The notes under the pieces are model-generated. The model searched no databases and was not told where the DNA came from. It was given only the letters and a program-made list of their open reading frames with translations. A DNA stretch of 12,416 nt from WLMZ01 sp043753895. Its GTDB lineage: Bacteria; Actinomycetota; Acidimicrobiia; Acidimicrobiales; Ilumatobacteraceae. The DNA is taken from contig JAYUWK010000091.1 in the NCBI GenBank assembly GCA_043753895.1, positions 1-12,416 on the forward strand, given 5' to 3'. Below, in pieces: positions 6,608 through 12,249 of the stretch (the stretch's first letter is position 1; every line of letters begins with the position of its first letter). A program made the position numbers and the translations under genes.

Positions 6608-7476
6608 CAACAACCTCCTTGTTCCGGCAGCGCACCCGTGCACGTGACAATGCCCTTCGCCTCGGCGACCGCGAGTTCCGCGGTCGCCGATGTCGAGTAC
6701 GGGTCCAATGGACCGCCAGCGCCGGTCGACGACACCCAGGCGATTTGCCAGCCGATGCTGAACGTCGTCAAGAAGTGGTACCCGTCGTACGACGACGTCG
6801 ACGATGCATTCAGGTAGGTGTACGAACACGCGCCGGGCGTCTCGACGACGTACTCAGCGACGGGAGCAGCTCCGCCACAACTCACGGGCCCCTCACCGGC
6901 GAAGTCACCCGGGTCGAACGTCAACGTCCCAGGCGTCCCCGTCACCCTCGCCCAGTACGGCCCGATCGAAGCCGTGACAGACACCGGTGCCCATGTGGTG
7001 CCACCGACGCGGAAATCGATGGGAGTCCGCACATACGCCCAACCAAACTCCGGATCGAGCACCGAAAAGGTCGGTGTCGGCTTCGGGAGCTCCTCCTGCT
7101 CGAGGCGCGTAAGCAGCAGCGGCAGTATTTCTGTGGTCGGGTCGATGACCGGCAACTCGAACCAGGACTCACCGTCGGGGCAAGTCCGACGCCAAAGGTT
7201 CAGCACGACGCCGTCGGACTCACGTGGCCAATGGACCTCGCCGTTTTCACCGACGGCCAGACCTCCGACCACCAGCAACCAGGTGCACCCGCTGCTCGGT
7301 CCGGTACCACCGCCGGCGGACCACCACGTCACCTGCGCGGTGATCGTGCCATCGTCCGAACCACCGCCCCCTTGGCCCGAACCATCGCCGGGGCCAGCGC
7401 TTGCCACGTCGCCCATGGCGAACACAGCGGACGCGACAACGAACACCGCTAACTGGCAGCGGCTCAAGCGGGACAT
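6607..7476 (-). CDS. Secreted protein of unknown function in Tad operon (289 aa)
   Basis: An N-terminal signal peptide is clear: MSRLSR, a hydrophobic core, then VASAG near residues 25-29. A Gly/Ser/Asp-rich linker (about 30-47) follows, then a mature domain rich in Trp, Tyr, Thr and Gly with cysteines in its N-terminal third, middle and last residues (the chain ends in GGC). There is no hydrophobic anchor at the C-terminus. I do not recognise a named domain. Secreted proteins of this kind sit beside cpaB in actinobacterial Tad loci, so a role as pilus-associated, wall-exposed component is plausible but only inferred. The ATG at 7476 gives the full signal peptide and overlaps the upstream gene by 13 bp. 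A TTG at 7467, which would overlap the upstream stop as TTGA, is an alternative. Confidence 0.8.
   Translation of the reverse strand: MSRLSRCQLAVFVVASAVFAMGDVASAGPGDGSGQGGGGSDDGTITAQVTWWSAGGGTGPSSGCTWLLVVGGLAVGENGEVHWPRESDGVVLNLWRRTCPDGESWFELPVIDPTTEILPLLLTRLEQEELPKPTPTFSVLDPEFGWAYVRTPIDFRVGGTTWAPVSVTASIGPYWARVTGTPGTLTFDPGDFAGEGPVSCGGAAPVAEYVVETPGACSYTYLNASSTSSYDGYHFLTTFSIGWQIAWVSSTGAGGPLDPYSTSATAELAVAEAKGIVTCTGALPEQGGC
6614..6620 (-). promoter_or_regulatory. Strong Shine-Dalgarno fixing the cpaB-like start
   Basis: On the minus strand AAGGAGG sits 6 nt before the ATG at 6607, inside the 3' end of the preceding gene. It is the best ribosome binding site I found in the pilus operon and decides the start of the SAF-domain protein. 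Confidence 0.85.
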
Positions 7477-8135
7477 TGATCGGTCGCTTCGGTCGGACCA
7501 ACAGCTGGTGCGTCGTAGCCCCTCCACTGCCCGTCCGCGTCCAGCCGCATGTCCCATTGCGAACGCCCGGACGTGTAGGCGTCGTCGATGATCACATCGC
7601 CGCCGTCGGGCGCGGCTCCCGGCAGCACCAACTTGCTTCCATCGGCGATGCACACAACGACCGTCGCCGTCATCAGGTCATCGCTGAGAGTCACTGACTC
7701 GATCACGTACCGGAACTGATCACGATCGATCACCGTGTATCCAGCGGCGTTCCATTCTTCGATCCGGCTGACGTTGCGCTCCAGCAAGTCTCCAGCTCGT
7801 GCAACGCCGAGAGTCGTCGGGTCGCACGCCGGCATGGCGGTGAGGCATTCGGAGAACGTCGATTGAGCAAGGTCGATAGCGGTCCCAACCTCGGACTCGG
7901 CCGCCGTCACAGGATCGACGGTCGTTGTTGGCTGTTGAGTGGACGCCGGTGGAGTAGTCGACGTCGACGTCGGCTGCGTCGCAGTGGTCGTCGTTGCGAC
8001 ATCCGTCGTCGAGGTCGAAGCGGTTGTCGTCGAGACAGCGCCATCGCTGCTGCTACACGCGCTTACAAGTACTAGCGCCAGCGCACCAACCAAGGCGCGC
8101 CATCGCGGTCGGGCTACGCCTCCCCGAACTCCCAC
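7464..8135 (-). CDS. Lipoprotein with Thr/Ser-rich stalk, first gene of the Tad operon (223 aa)
   Basis: From a GTG at 8135 the product has an Arg-containing n-region, a hydrophobic core (ALVGALALVLV) and a lipobox VSAC with the lipidated Cys at residue 27. A low-complexity Thr/Ser/Pro/Gln stalk (about 28-75) then precedes a globular domain of about 145 residues with three cysteines (in SECLTAMPAC and VVVCIADG) and one near the end (DQCPA). The C-terminal domain, with FRYVIESVTLSDD, a TATVVVC strand and W-D/W-R repeats, resembles small NTF2/SnoaL-like extracellular domains, but this is an impression. It is probably anchored in the membrane with the domain held away by the stalk. The ORF extends further upstream (ATG at 8288 and 8258), but those starts would bury the signal peptide. 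Its stop overlaps the next gene, so it belongs to the pilus operon. Confidence 0.8.
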   Translation of the reverse strand: MGVRGGVARPRWRALVGALALVLVSACSSSDGAVSTTTASTSTTDVATTTTATQPTSTSTTPPASTQQPTTTVDPVTAAESEVGTAIDLAQSTFSECLTAMPACDPTTLGVARAGDLLERNVSRIEEWNAAGYTVIDRDQFRYVIESVTLSDDLMTATVVVCIADGSKLVLPGAAPDGGDVIIDDAYTSGRSQWDMRLDADGQWRGYDAPAVGPTEATDQCPA

Positions 8136-8315
8136 GGCATACCCAGCGTTAGTCGCACAACGAATCCGATCTTCGACGTGAATGAGCAGCGTAGAGCTGG
8201 TCGCGACTCGAGCGCAATGGGACCCCTTCTCGCAACAGCGCGATCGATCGACAGCCATGTCCACCAAAGGGACGCAGAACCGTCGCACGGGGAATGTTTT
8301 CCGGGAGCCACATCA
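8136..8315. other. Intergenic leader region of the Tad operon
   Basis: These 180 bp lie between the lipoprotein start and the stop of the small gene at 8316. The Tad operon promoter would be expected here because both flanking genes are on the minus strand and the gap is the largest near the operon head. I could not pick out a convincing -35/-10 pair by eye and see no terminator hairpin with a T-run. Confidence 0.4.
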
Positions 8316-8654
8316 TCACCGGCTCGGCACCGAGAACGAATGCTCACACTCGATCGCCCACGTCGCCACCGGCCGATCAAGCACCACCGGTACCACGAGG
8401 AAGCAGCCGCATTCACCACGGAGCATCGGTATGGCCGTAGGCACATGCGCCGGTGGGCCGTCCGATCCTGGGCGAGCGATGAGCCACACGCCTTCCGCGG
8501 CACCTTCCGAGCGAACTACGACCGAGTCGACAATCCTCATCGCTGACATGCTCAGGAACTCAGAGCCAGCCGTGCCGGATGCAACCAAGACGTCCAGCGG
8601 GAGGCTCGGCTCGAAGCAGGCGAGGAACTCTCGAAGCTCACCGATCGTATCCAT
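8316..8654 (-). CDS. Small hypothetical protein (112 aa)
   Basis: I do not recognise a family with certainty. The start at 8654 is chosen because GGAGG lies 5 nt before it (8659-8663 on the minus strand); an ATG at 8666 in the same frame has no such site. The N-terminus (MDTIGELREFL, then a P-LPLDVLVASG segment) resembles small proteins that open with a short helix and a strand of the 'dpdlPV.v' type, often found in phage or accessory regions. The middle carries SMSAMRIVDSVVV, a predicted strand pair. Third-position G/C use is high throughout, supporting a real gene. No signal peptide or membrane segment is visible. It points the same way as the Tad operon but is separated by 180 bp and shares no obvious function with it. 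Confidence 0.6.
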   Translation of the reverse strand: MDTIGELREFLACFEPSLPLDVLVASGTAGSEFLSMSAMRIVDSVVVRSEGAAEGVWLIARPGSDGPPAHVPTAIPMLRGECGCFLVVPVVLDRPVATWAIECEHSFSVPSR

Positions 8655-8667
8655 CGCAACCTCCATC

Positions 8668-8689
8668 TCACTCGTTCCAAATCGAGTGA
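8668..8689. promoter_or_regulatory. Perfect inverted repeat before the 112-aa gene (operator or hairpin)
   Basis: TCACTCG and CGAGTGA are perfect 7-bp arms separated by 8 bp, ending 4 bp upstream of the GGAGG ribosome binding site of the minus-strand gene at 8316-8654. The arm spacing fits a dimeric-repressor operator or a short leader hairpin. No function is proven. Confidence 0.4.
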
Positions 8690-9425
8690 CTGAGAGGCCT
8701 CACAGAGGCGATACCGGCAAGAAGCCTGCAGTCAGAATACCTTCGCCTCACGCCATCGAGGTTGCACGCTTGCGGAAGGCTCGGCGCTACCGGCCACATC
8801 GTTTCGGCTGTCGATCTCACGGAACGGTGGGGTCGGAAGGTTCACCTGTTCGCAGAATGCGGAAATTGCCGGTGGCCACCGACGACTGCGGCGCTGCCGA
8901 CCATTCGGCCCTGACAAGTGATCGGTGCCGAGGTTCGCGATCGTGGCATACCGGCGCTGCGGGGGTAGAGGGTTGGCCGAGCAGATCGCCGGCTCTGTGA
9001 GCGCTTCTTGGATGCACCAACGGATATTCTGCGCTCGTCCGATCGTCGTTATGTGCGCGGCCGATGACGCCAGTCTCCCGGCGCGACTCGGCGGCCCAGC
9101 CCGTTCGCGAATGGTCGGAACTTCTCTTGGAACGGCCGCTCTGCGTCAATTCGATGATCGTCCGTGGGTGTGACAAGACGGCCTCCATGTGACGTGATGC
9201 GCCGGCCGGCACGCTCGTCGTAGAGGTCCAGTGGGTCTGGTCGGCGAGCAGTTAGTTCGCCAGATAGTCAACGACGAGGCCAGCGTCGAGCACGAACGCC
9301 GGGTACTGGCGGGGGCGAAGAAGCTGCCGGCAGCACGTTCGCTGCACCGCCTCGTTTCGCTCAGCAGCGATGCCACCACGTTGATGCCCTGCCACATGAC
9401 TTCACGTTCCGTTACGTTGCAGCGA
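8690..9425. other. Gene-poor stretch, no convincing coding region
   Basis: I translated both strands here and found only frames with poor amino-acid patterning. The stretch between about 8700 and 9180 holds no recognisable protein, tRNA or terminator. Between 9231 and 9425 the plus-strand frame of the next gene is open with coding-like third positions, starting at a GTG with AGAGG 4 nt upstream, so part of this stretch may be an N-terminal extension of that gene. Minus-strand frames at 9049-9267 and 9252-9400 also look weakly protein-like but lack starts and are offset by one base, so a decayed gene is possible. Confidence 0.5.
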
Positions 9426-10088
9426 ATGGGCTACCGCAACCACCCAAGCTGGCGCGACATGTCCGACTACGTGAGCCACTTTACGAAGGACTCCCCGGGG
9501 CTGTCTGCATATGCCGCGATGCTGAGCATTCTTGCAAGCGGCAGAATTCGGGCCATCAATTCGTTCGGGTGCGCGACGAACGTGACCGGCCTTGGGGCGA
9601 CGCAGACATGCGCTTGTTTCAGTGAAATCCCTCTCGACATGTTGGACCGGCTTGTGACACGCCGAAGTCGCTATGGAATCGGGTTCCATCAGCTGACGCT
9701 CATTCCGAAGGGAGCGGCACGCGTCTGGTATCTCGACCCAGCAACTCCAACGCGGGCAGCCGTGCACAGTCTGGTTCGGACAGCAATGACGGGCGGCGTC
9801 GATCCAAACGACGACATTTGGCGTCTGACGCCGTTCGCCGACAACGTCGCCGACAACTATCACTTCGAATGGGAGCGAGAGTGGCGAATCGTGGGCGATC
9901 TTGCCTTCGCTCCGGAGGACGTAGCGTTCCTGTTCGTCCCGGCGGAGCAGCACGATCAAGCACGGGCATTCCTCGTTGATGGAGGTGGCGGCGCTGGACC
10001 CGCTTACAGCTGCCCGCTCCTCGACCCGCTCTGGACAGACGAGCAAGTCCAAGAAGTCCTACGACGTTTCGTTCCAGACCAACCTTGA
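9426..10088 (+). CDS. AbiGi/DUF2971-like protein, putative abortive-infection component (220 aa)
   Basis: Conserved features in order are: HFT at residues 18-20, an ILASGRI segment at 35-41, CACFSEIPL at 62-70, YGIGF at 83-87, and EREWR at 150-154. An HFT start, an 'IL..G.I' helix, a CFSE.P box, YGIGF and a late E-R-E-W-R are the layout of AbiGi antitoxin-family and DUF2971-type proteins, which look distantly like the DarT/ADP-ribosyltransferase fold. AbiGi is named from a lactococcal phage abortive-infection system. The ATG at 9426 gives the length typical of the family; a GTG at 9231 with AGAGG upstream would add 65 residues of unknown value. No AbiGii-type partner is adjacent. The next genes on this strand, after 133 bp, are the DUF5131-TcmP pair. 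Family placement is from motif memory, so enzyme activity is uncertain. Confidence 0.68.
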   Translation: MGYRNHPSWRDMSDYVSHFTKDSPGLSAYAAMLSILASGRIRAINSFGCATNVTGLGATQTCACFSEIPLDMLDRLVTRRSRYGIGFHQLTLIPKGAARVWYLDPATPTRAAVHSLVRTAMTGGVDPNDDIWRLTPFADNVADNYHFEWEREWRIVGDLAFAPEDVAFLFVPAEQHDQARAFLVDGGGGAGPAYSCPLLDPLWTDEQVQEVLRRFVPDQP

Positions 10089-10164
10089 TGATCAGGTGGT
10101 CATGCCCCACGGTCTCAGGGCAGGCGGCTACCGTGATCTCAGCCCGACGACCTCAACGGTTCCG

Positions 10165-10194
10165 GACCGATCGTGGTTGATCGGCACGTCGGTC
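10165..10194 (+). promoter_or_regulatory. Overlapping inverted repeats in the leader of the DUF5131-TcmP operon
   Basis: CCGATC (10167-10172) can pair with GATCGG (10179-10184) across a 6-nt loop. The overlapping GACCGA (10165-10170) can instead pair with TCGGTC (10189-10194). The two pairings exclude each other. The element ends 14 nt before the ribosome binding site, so an operator or leader RNA structure is possible; chance is also possible in GC-rich DNA. Confidence 0.3.
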
Positions 10195-10207
10195 AGCCCA
10201 AGATGAA

Positions 10208-10214
10208 CGAGGAG
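10208..10214 (+). promoter_or_regulatory. Shine-Dalgarno of the DUF5131 gene
   Basis: CGAGGAG lies 7 nt before the ATG at 10222 and supports that start. The gene has its own leader and is not overlapped with the gene before it. Confidence 0.7.
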
Positions 10215-10221
10215 TCGGACG

Positions 10222-10971
10222 ATGGCTGACCACAGCTCGATCGAGTGGACCGAGGCGACATGGAACCCGACCACCGGGTGCGACCGCACGTCACCCGGTT
10301 GCGACAACTGCTACGCCCTCACGTTGGCCAAGCGGCTGAAGGCGATGGGCTCGGCGAAGTATCAGGCTGACGGCGACCCTCGAACGAGTGGTCCCGGCTT
10401 CCGTCTGACCATCCATCCCGACACGCTCGACATCCCTCGTGGCTGGTCGGCACCGCGGACGATCTTCGTCAACTCGATGAGCGACCTGTTCCATCCGGAC
10501 GTCCCCGACGACTACGTGCGGCAGGTGTTCCAGGTGATCGCCGAGACACCACAGCACACCTACCAGGTGCTGACGAAGCGGTCGAAGCGACTCTCGCAGC
10601 TCGGGCCGAAGTTGGACTGGCCGGACAACCTGTGGATGGGTGTGAGCGTCGAGACCGCCAAGTACGCCTTCCGCCTTGACCACCTCCGCACCGTCGCCGC
10701 AGCAGTCCGGTTCGTGAGCGCCGAACCACTGCTCGGCCCACTTCCCGCCTTGAACCTGGACGGCATCCACTGGCTGATCGCTGGCGGCGAGAGCGGACTG
10801 AAAGCGCGTCCGATGGATTCGCAATGGGTCGTCGACATTCGTGACCAATGCGCCGAAGCGACCGTCCCATTCTTCTTCAAGCAGTGGGGCGGACGCACCC
10901 CGAAGGCTGGCGGTCGAGTCCTCGACGGCCACCACTACGACGGGATGCCGCAAGCGGGCGTGTCAGCCTGA
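10222..10971 (+). CDS. DUF5131 (phage Gp37/Gp68) family three-Cys protein (249 aa)
   Basis: The N-terminus carries the family signature SIEWTEATWNPTTGC, with cysteines at 20, 27 and 30 spaced CX6CX2C and followed by Tyr, then FVNSMSDLFH (82-91), YQVLTKR (114-120), MGVSVE (139-144), RFVSAEPLLGPL (163-174), WLIAGGESG (184-192) and FFFKQWGG (217-224). This is DUF5131, named from phage Gp37/Gp68, and full length. The three-Cys cluster together with an alternating strand/helix pattern suggests an Fe-S cluster in a TIM-barrel, like a divergent radical-SAM enzyme. That is an inference: the spacing is not the standard CX3CX2C. The stop overlaps the next gene's ATG (TGATG), so the two act together. 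Substrate and reaction are unknown. Confidence 0.9.
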   Translation: MADHSSIEWTEATWNPTTGCDRTSPGCDNCYALTLAKRLKAMGSAKYQADGDPRTSGPGFRLTIHPDTLDIPRGWSAPRTIFVNSMSDLFHPDVPDDYVRQVFQVIAETPQHTYQVLTKRSKRLSQLGPKLDWPDNLWMGVSVETAKYAFRLDHLRTVAAAVRFVSAEPLLGPLPALNLDGIHWLIAGGESGLKARPMDSQWVVDIRDQCAEATVPFFFKQWGGRTPKAGGRVLDGHHYDGMPQAGVSA

Positions 10972-11963
10972 TGGCCCGTTACTGGGGCTTCTGGACGGTC
11001 CACAAACTCGACCTGTTGCGTCGCTATCTCGAGGCGTTTACCACAGCGTCGAAGTCGTCGCCGAAGACGATCTACCTCGACCTCTTCGGCGGTCAGCCGC
11101 AGAACAAGGAACGCCTCACGGAGGTGGACATCAACGGTTCGGCAAGGATCGCCCTGTCTGTCGATGGTCCACCGTTCTCGGCACTCCGGTTCTTCGAGAT
11201 GGAACCGTACGCCTCACAGCTGGCGGCCGCGCTGGCCACCGATTTCCCGGAACGCAACTTCGAGGTCATCGCCGGCGACTGCAACGTGTCGCTCATGTCG
11301 GCGCTGGAGGAGCTCCGCAATGTGAACTGGGCACCGACGTTCGCGTTTGTCGACCCGAATGGCCCGGACGTTCACTGGTCGACGCTGGAAACGTTGTCGA
11401 CGTTCAAACGTCCGGACCGGTCCAAGACCGAGATGTGGATCCTGGTCGCCGCCGGCACCTTTGCGCGCAACCTTCACACTGACGGCACGGTCTTGGAGTC
11501 AGAAGCGGCGAAGCTGAACCGGATGTACGGCACCGAGCAGTGGCGTGCGATTTTCGAGGGCAAGGTCGCTGGTGAGTTGACGGCCGCTGAGGCCCGTGAG
11601 GAGTACGTCAACTTGATGCGGTGGAGGCTCGAAAAGGTCCTCGGGTACGAGCACACCCACTCGTTGGAAATGTTCAACACGGGCAAATCCTCGATCTACC
11701 ACATGGTGTTCGCCACGGATAACGACGCCGGGAATCGAATCATGTCCAGCTTGTACAACACGGCGGCCAACGAGTTCCCGGAGATGCTCAAGCAGGCCCG
11801 CCGACGCAAGAAGAGGTTGGAGCTTGATGCCACGGGGATCTCTAGCTTGTTCGGTGATGAGCTTGATGTCTCGACGGCACCGCTGGCGCACGGCGAGAAG
11901 CTCTACACCCACAGCCCGCCGTGGGTTCCCTACGGAGCAGTCGACGACGAGGACGACGACTGA
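10971..11963 (+). CDS. tcmP: Three-Cys-motif partner protein TcmP-like (330 aa)
   Basis: This is the second gene of the pair. It opens with a short helix (HKLDLLRRYLEAF, 11-23), then YLDLFGG (35-41), which fits motif I of a class I SAM-dependent methyltransferase fold. GSARIAL (56-62), RFFEMEP (73-79), EVIAGDCN (98-105), FAFVDPNG (124-131) and a late IYHMVFATDNDAG stretch (242-254) follow. This order matches the 'three-Cys-motif partner' family found next to DUF5131 genes. The usual small glycine turn after the first strand (AGPG-type) is GGQPQ here, so SAM binding is uncertain. The C-terminus is an acidic tail (VDDEDDD). The ATG at 10971 shares its A with the preceding stop, indicating translational coupling. 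An upstream in-frame extension reads through the partner gene and is non-coding. Confidence 0.88.
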   Translation: MARYWGFWTVHKLDLLRRYLEAFTTASKSSPKTIYLDLFGGQPQNKERLTEVDINGSARIALSVDGPPFSALRFFEMEPYASQLAAALATDFPERNFEVIAGDCNVSLMSALEELRNVNWAPTFAFVDPNGPDVHWSTLETLSTFKRPDRSKTEMWILVAAGTFARNLHTDGTVLESEAAKLNRMYGTEQWRAIFEGKVAGELTAAEAREEYVNLMRWRLEKVLGYEHTHSLEMFNTGKSSIYHMVFATDNDAGNRIMSSLYNTAANEFPEMLKQARRRKKRLELDATGISSLFGDELDVSTAPLAHGEKLYTHSPPWVPYGAVDDEDDD

Positions 11964-12056
11964 CAGTCCCGCCCACTATGGCGAGGCAGCTACGTTGAGT
12001 CCGCGACTCCGGGGCAGCGGGCATGGCGGGCACTCGATTCGGCGCGGCGGTGCGTC
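11964..12056. other. Short intergenic gap after the TcmP gene
   Basis: Ninety-three GC-rich base pairs separate the TcmP stop from the small ORF. No terminator hairpin with a following T-run, and no promoter I would trust, is visible. Confidence 0.4.
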
Positions 12057-12221
12057 ATGACGACGTTCCGACAGCTGCTCGATCAGTTCGAGGCGACAGC
12101 GAAAGCCGCACGCCCAGAACGGCGCGCAACTTATCTCGACCGACGGATACAGATCGGCGCATCCGCGCTTGCTGCTCGCAGGGACTTGCCCGCCCCTGGC
12201 CGGTTCGAGTCGGTTGCGTGA
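12057..12221 (+). CDS. Small ORF, possible remnant of a larger enzyme (54 aa)
   Basis: An ATG at 12057 opens 54 codons ending in TGA. The product begins MTTFRQLLDQFEATAK, a start typical of large helicase-methyltransferase (ISP-type) restriction enzymes, where a 'kG..FE.l' segment usually follows. Here the chain instead continues ARPERRATYLDRR and stops within 40 residues. It may be a decayed N-terminal stub, a genuine small protein, or chance. Third positions are moderately G/C rich. No good ribosome binding site is visible upstream. It lies between the TcmP gene and the antitoxin on the same strand. Confidence 0.35.
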   Translation: MTTFRQLLDQFEATAKAARPERRATYLDRRIQIGASALAARRDLPAPGRFESVA

Positions 12222-12242
12222 TGACCCCACGCACAGTACCTT
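12214..12242 (+). promoter_or_regulatory. Candidate promoter of the AbrB-type gene, possibly leaderless
   Basis: TTGCGT (12214-12219) and TACCTT (12237-12242) are separated by 17 bp, close to a sigma-70-type spacing. The -10-like element ends 7 nt before the ATG at 12250, so transcription could begin at the start codon, as is common in actinobacteria. No Shine-Dalgarno is visible, which fits a leaderless message. By-eye call. Confidence 0.35.
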
Positions 12243-12249
12243 TACATTC

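Noticed and set aside
6451..7452. Plus-strand open frame of 333 codons opposite the secreted protein
   Set aside because: Arg/His/Pro-rich shadow of the signal-peptide-bearing minus-strand gene; no start signal or recognisable motif.
7920..8050. Low-complexity GTC/GTT-type repeats that might be a DNA repeat element
   Set aside because: They are explained by the Thr/Ser stalk of the lipoprotein (ACG/ACC/ACA/TCG codon mixture) and show no regular unit or spacer.
8182..9000. Long plus-strand open frame of 272 codons
   Set aside because: Composition is Arg/Ser/Thr/Pro-rich without domain pattern, it runs antisense to the 112-aa gene that has a good ribosome binding site, and it has no ribosome binding site of its own.
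8817..9212. Minus-strand open frame of 131 codons in the gene-poor stretch
   Set aside because: No ribosome binding site, no secondary-structure pattern or motif, and amino-acid use typical of random GC-rich sequence.
9049..9400. Minus-strand frames resembling a broken gene (a PIN-like VLDAGLVVDYL segment, then a second frame offset by one base)
   Set aside because: The segments lack good starts, lie opposite an open plus-strand frame with better third-position G/C, and the similarity to PIN proteins is only a few residues.
10089..10115. Possible terminator after the AbiGi-like gene (ATGATC...GGTCAT)
   Set aside because: Only a 6-bp stem with a G-T pair and no T-run; too weak to call.
10291..10953. 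Minus-strand open frame of 220 codons
   Set aside because: Antisense shadow of the DUF5131 gene, whose full family signature is on the plus strand.
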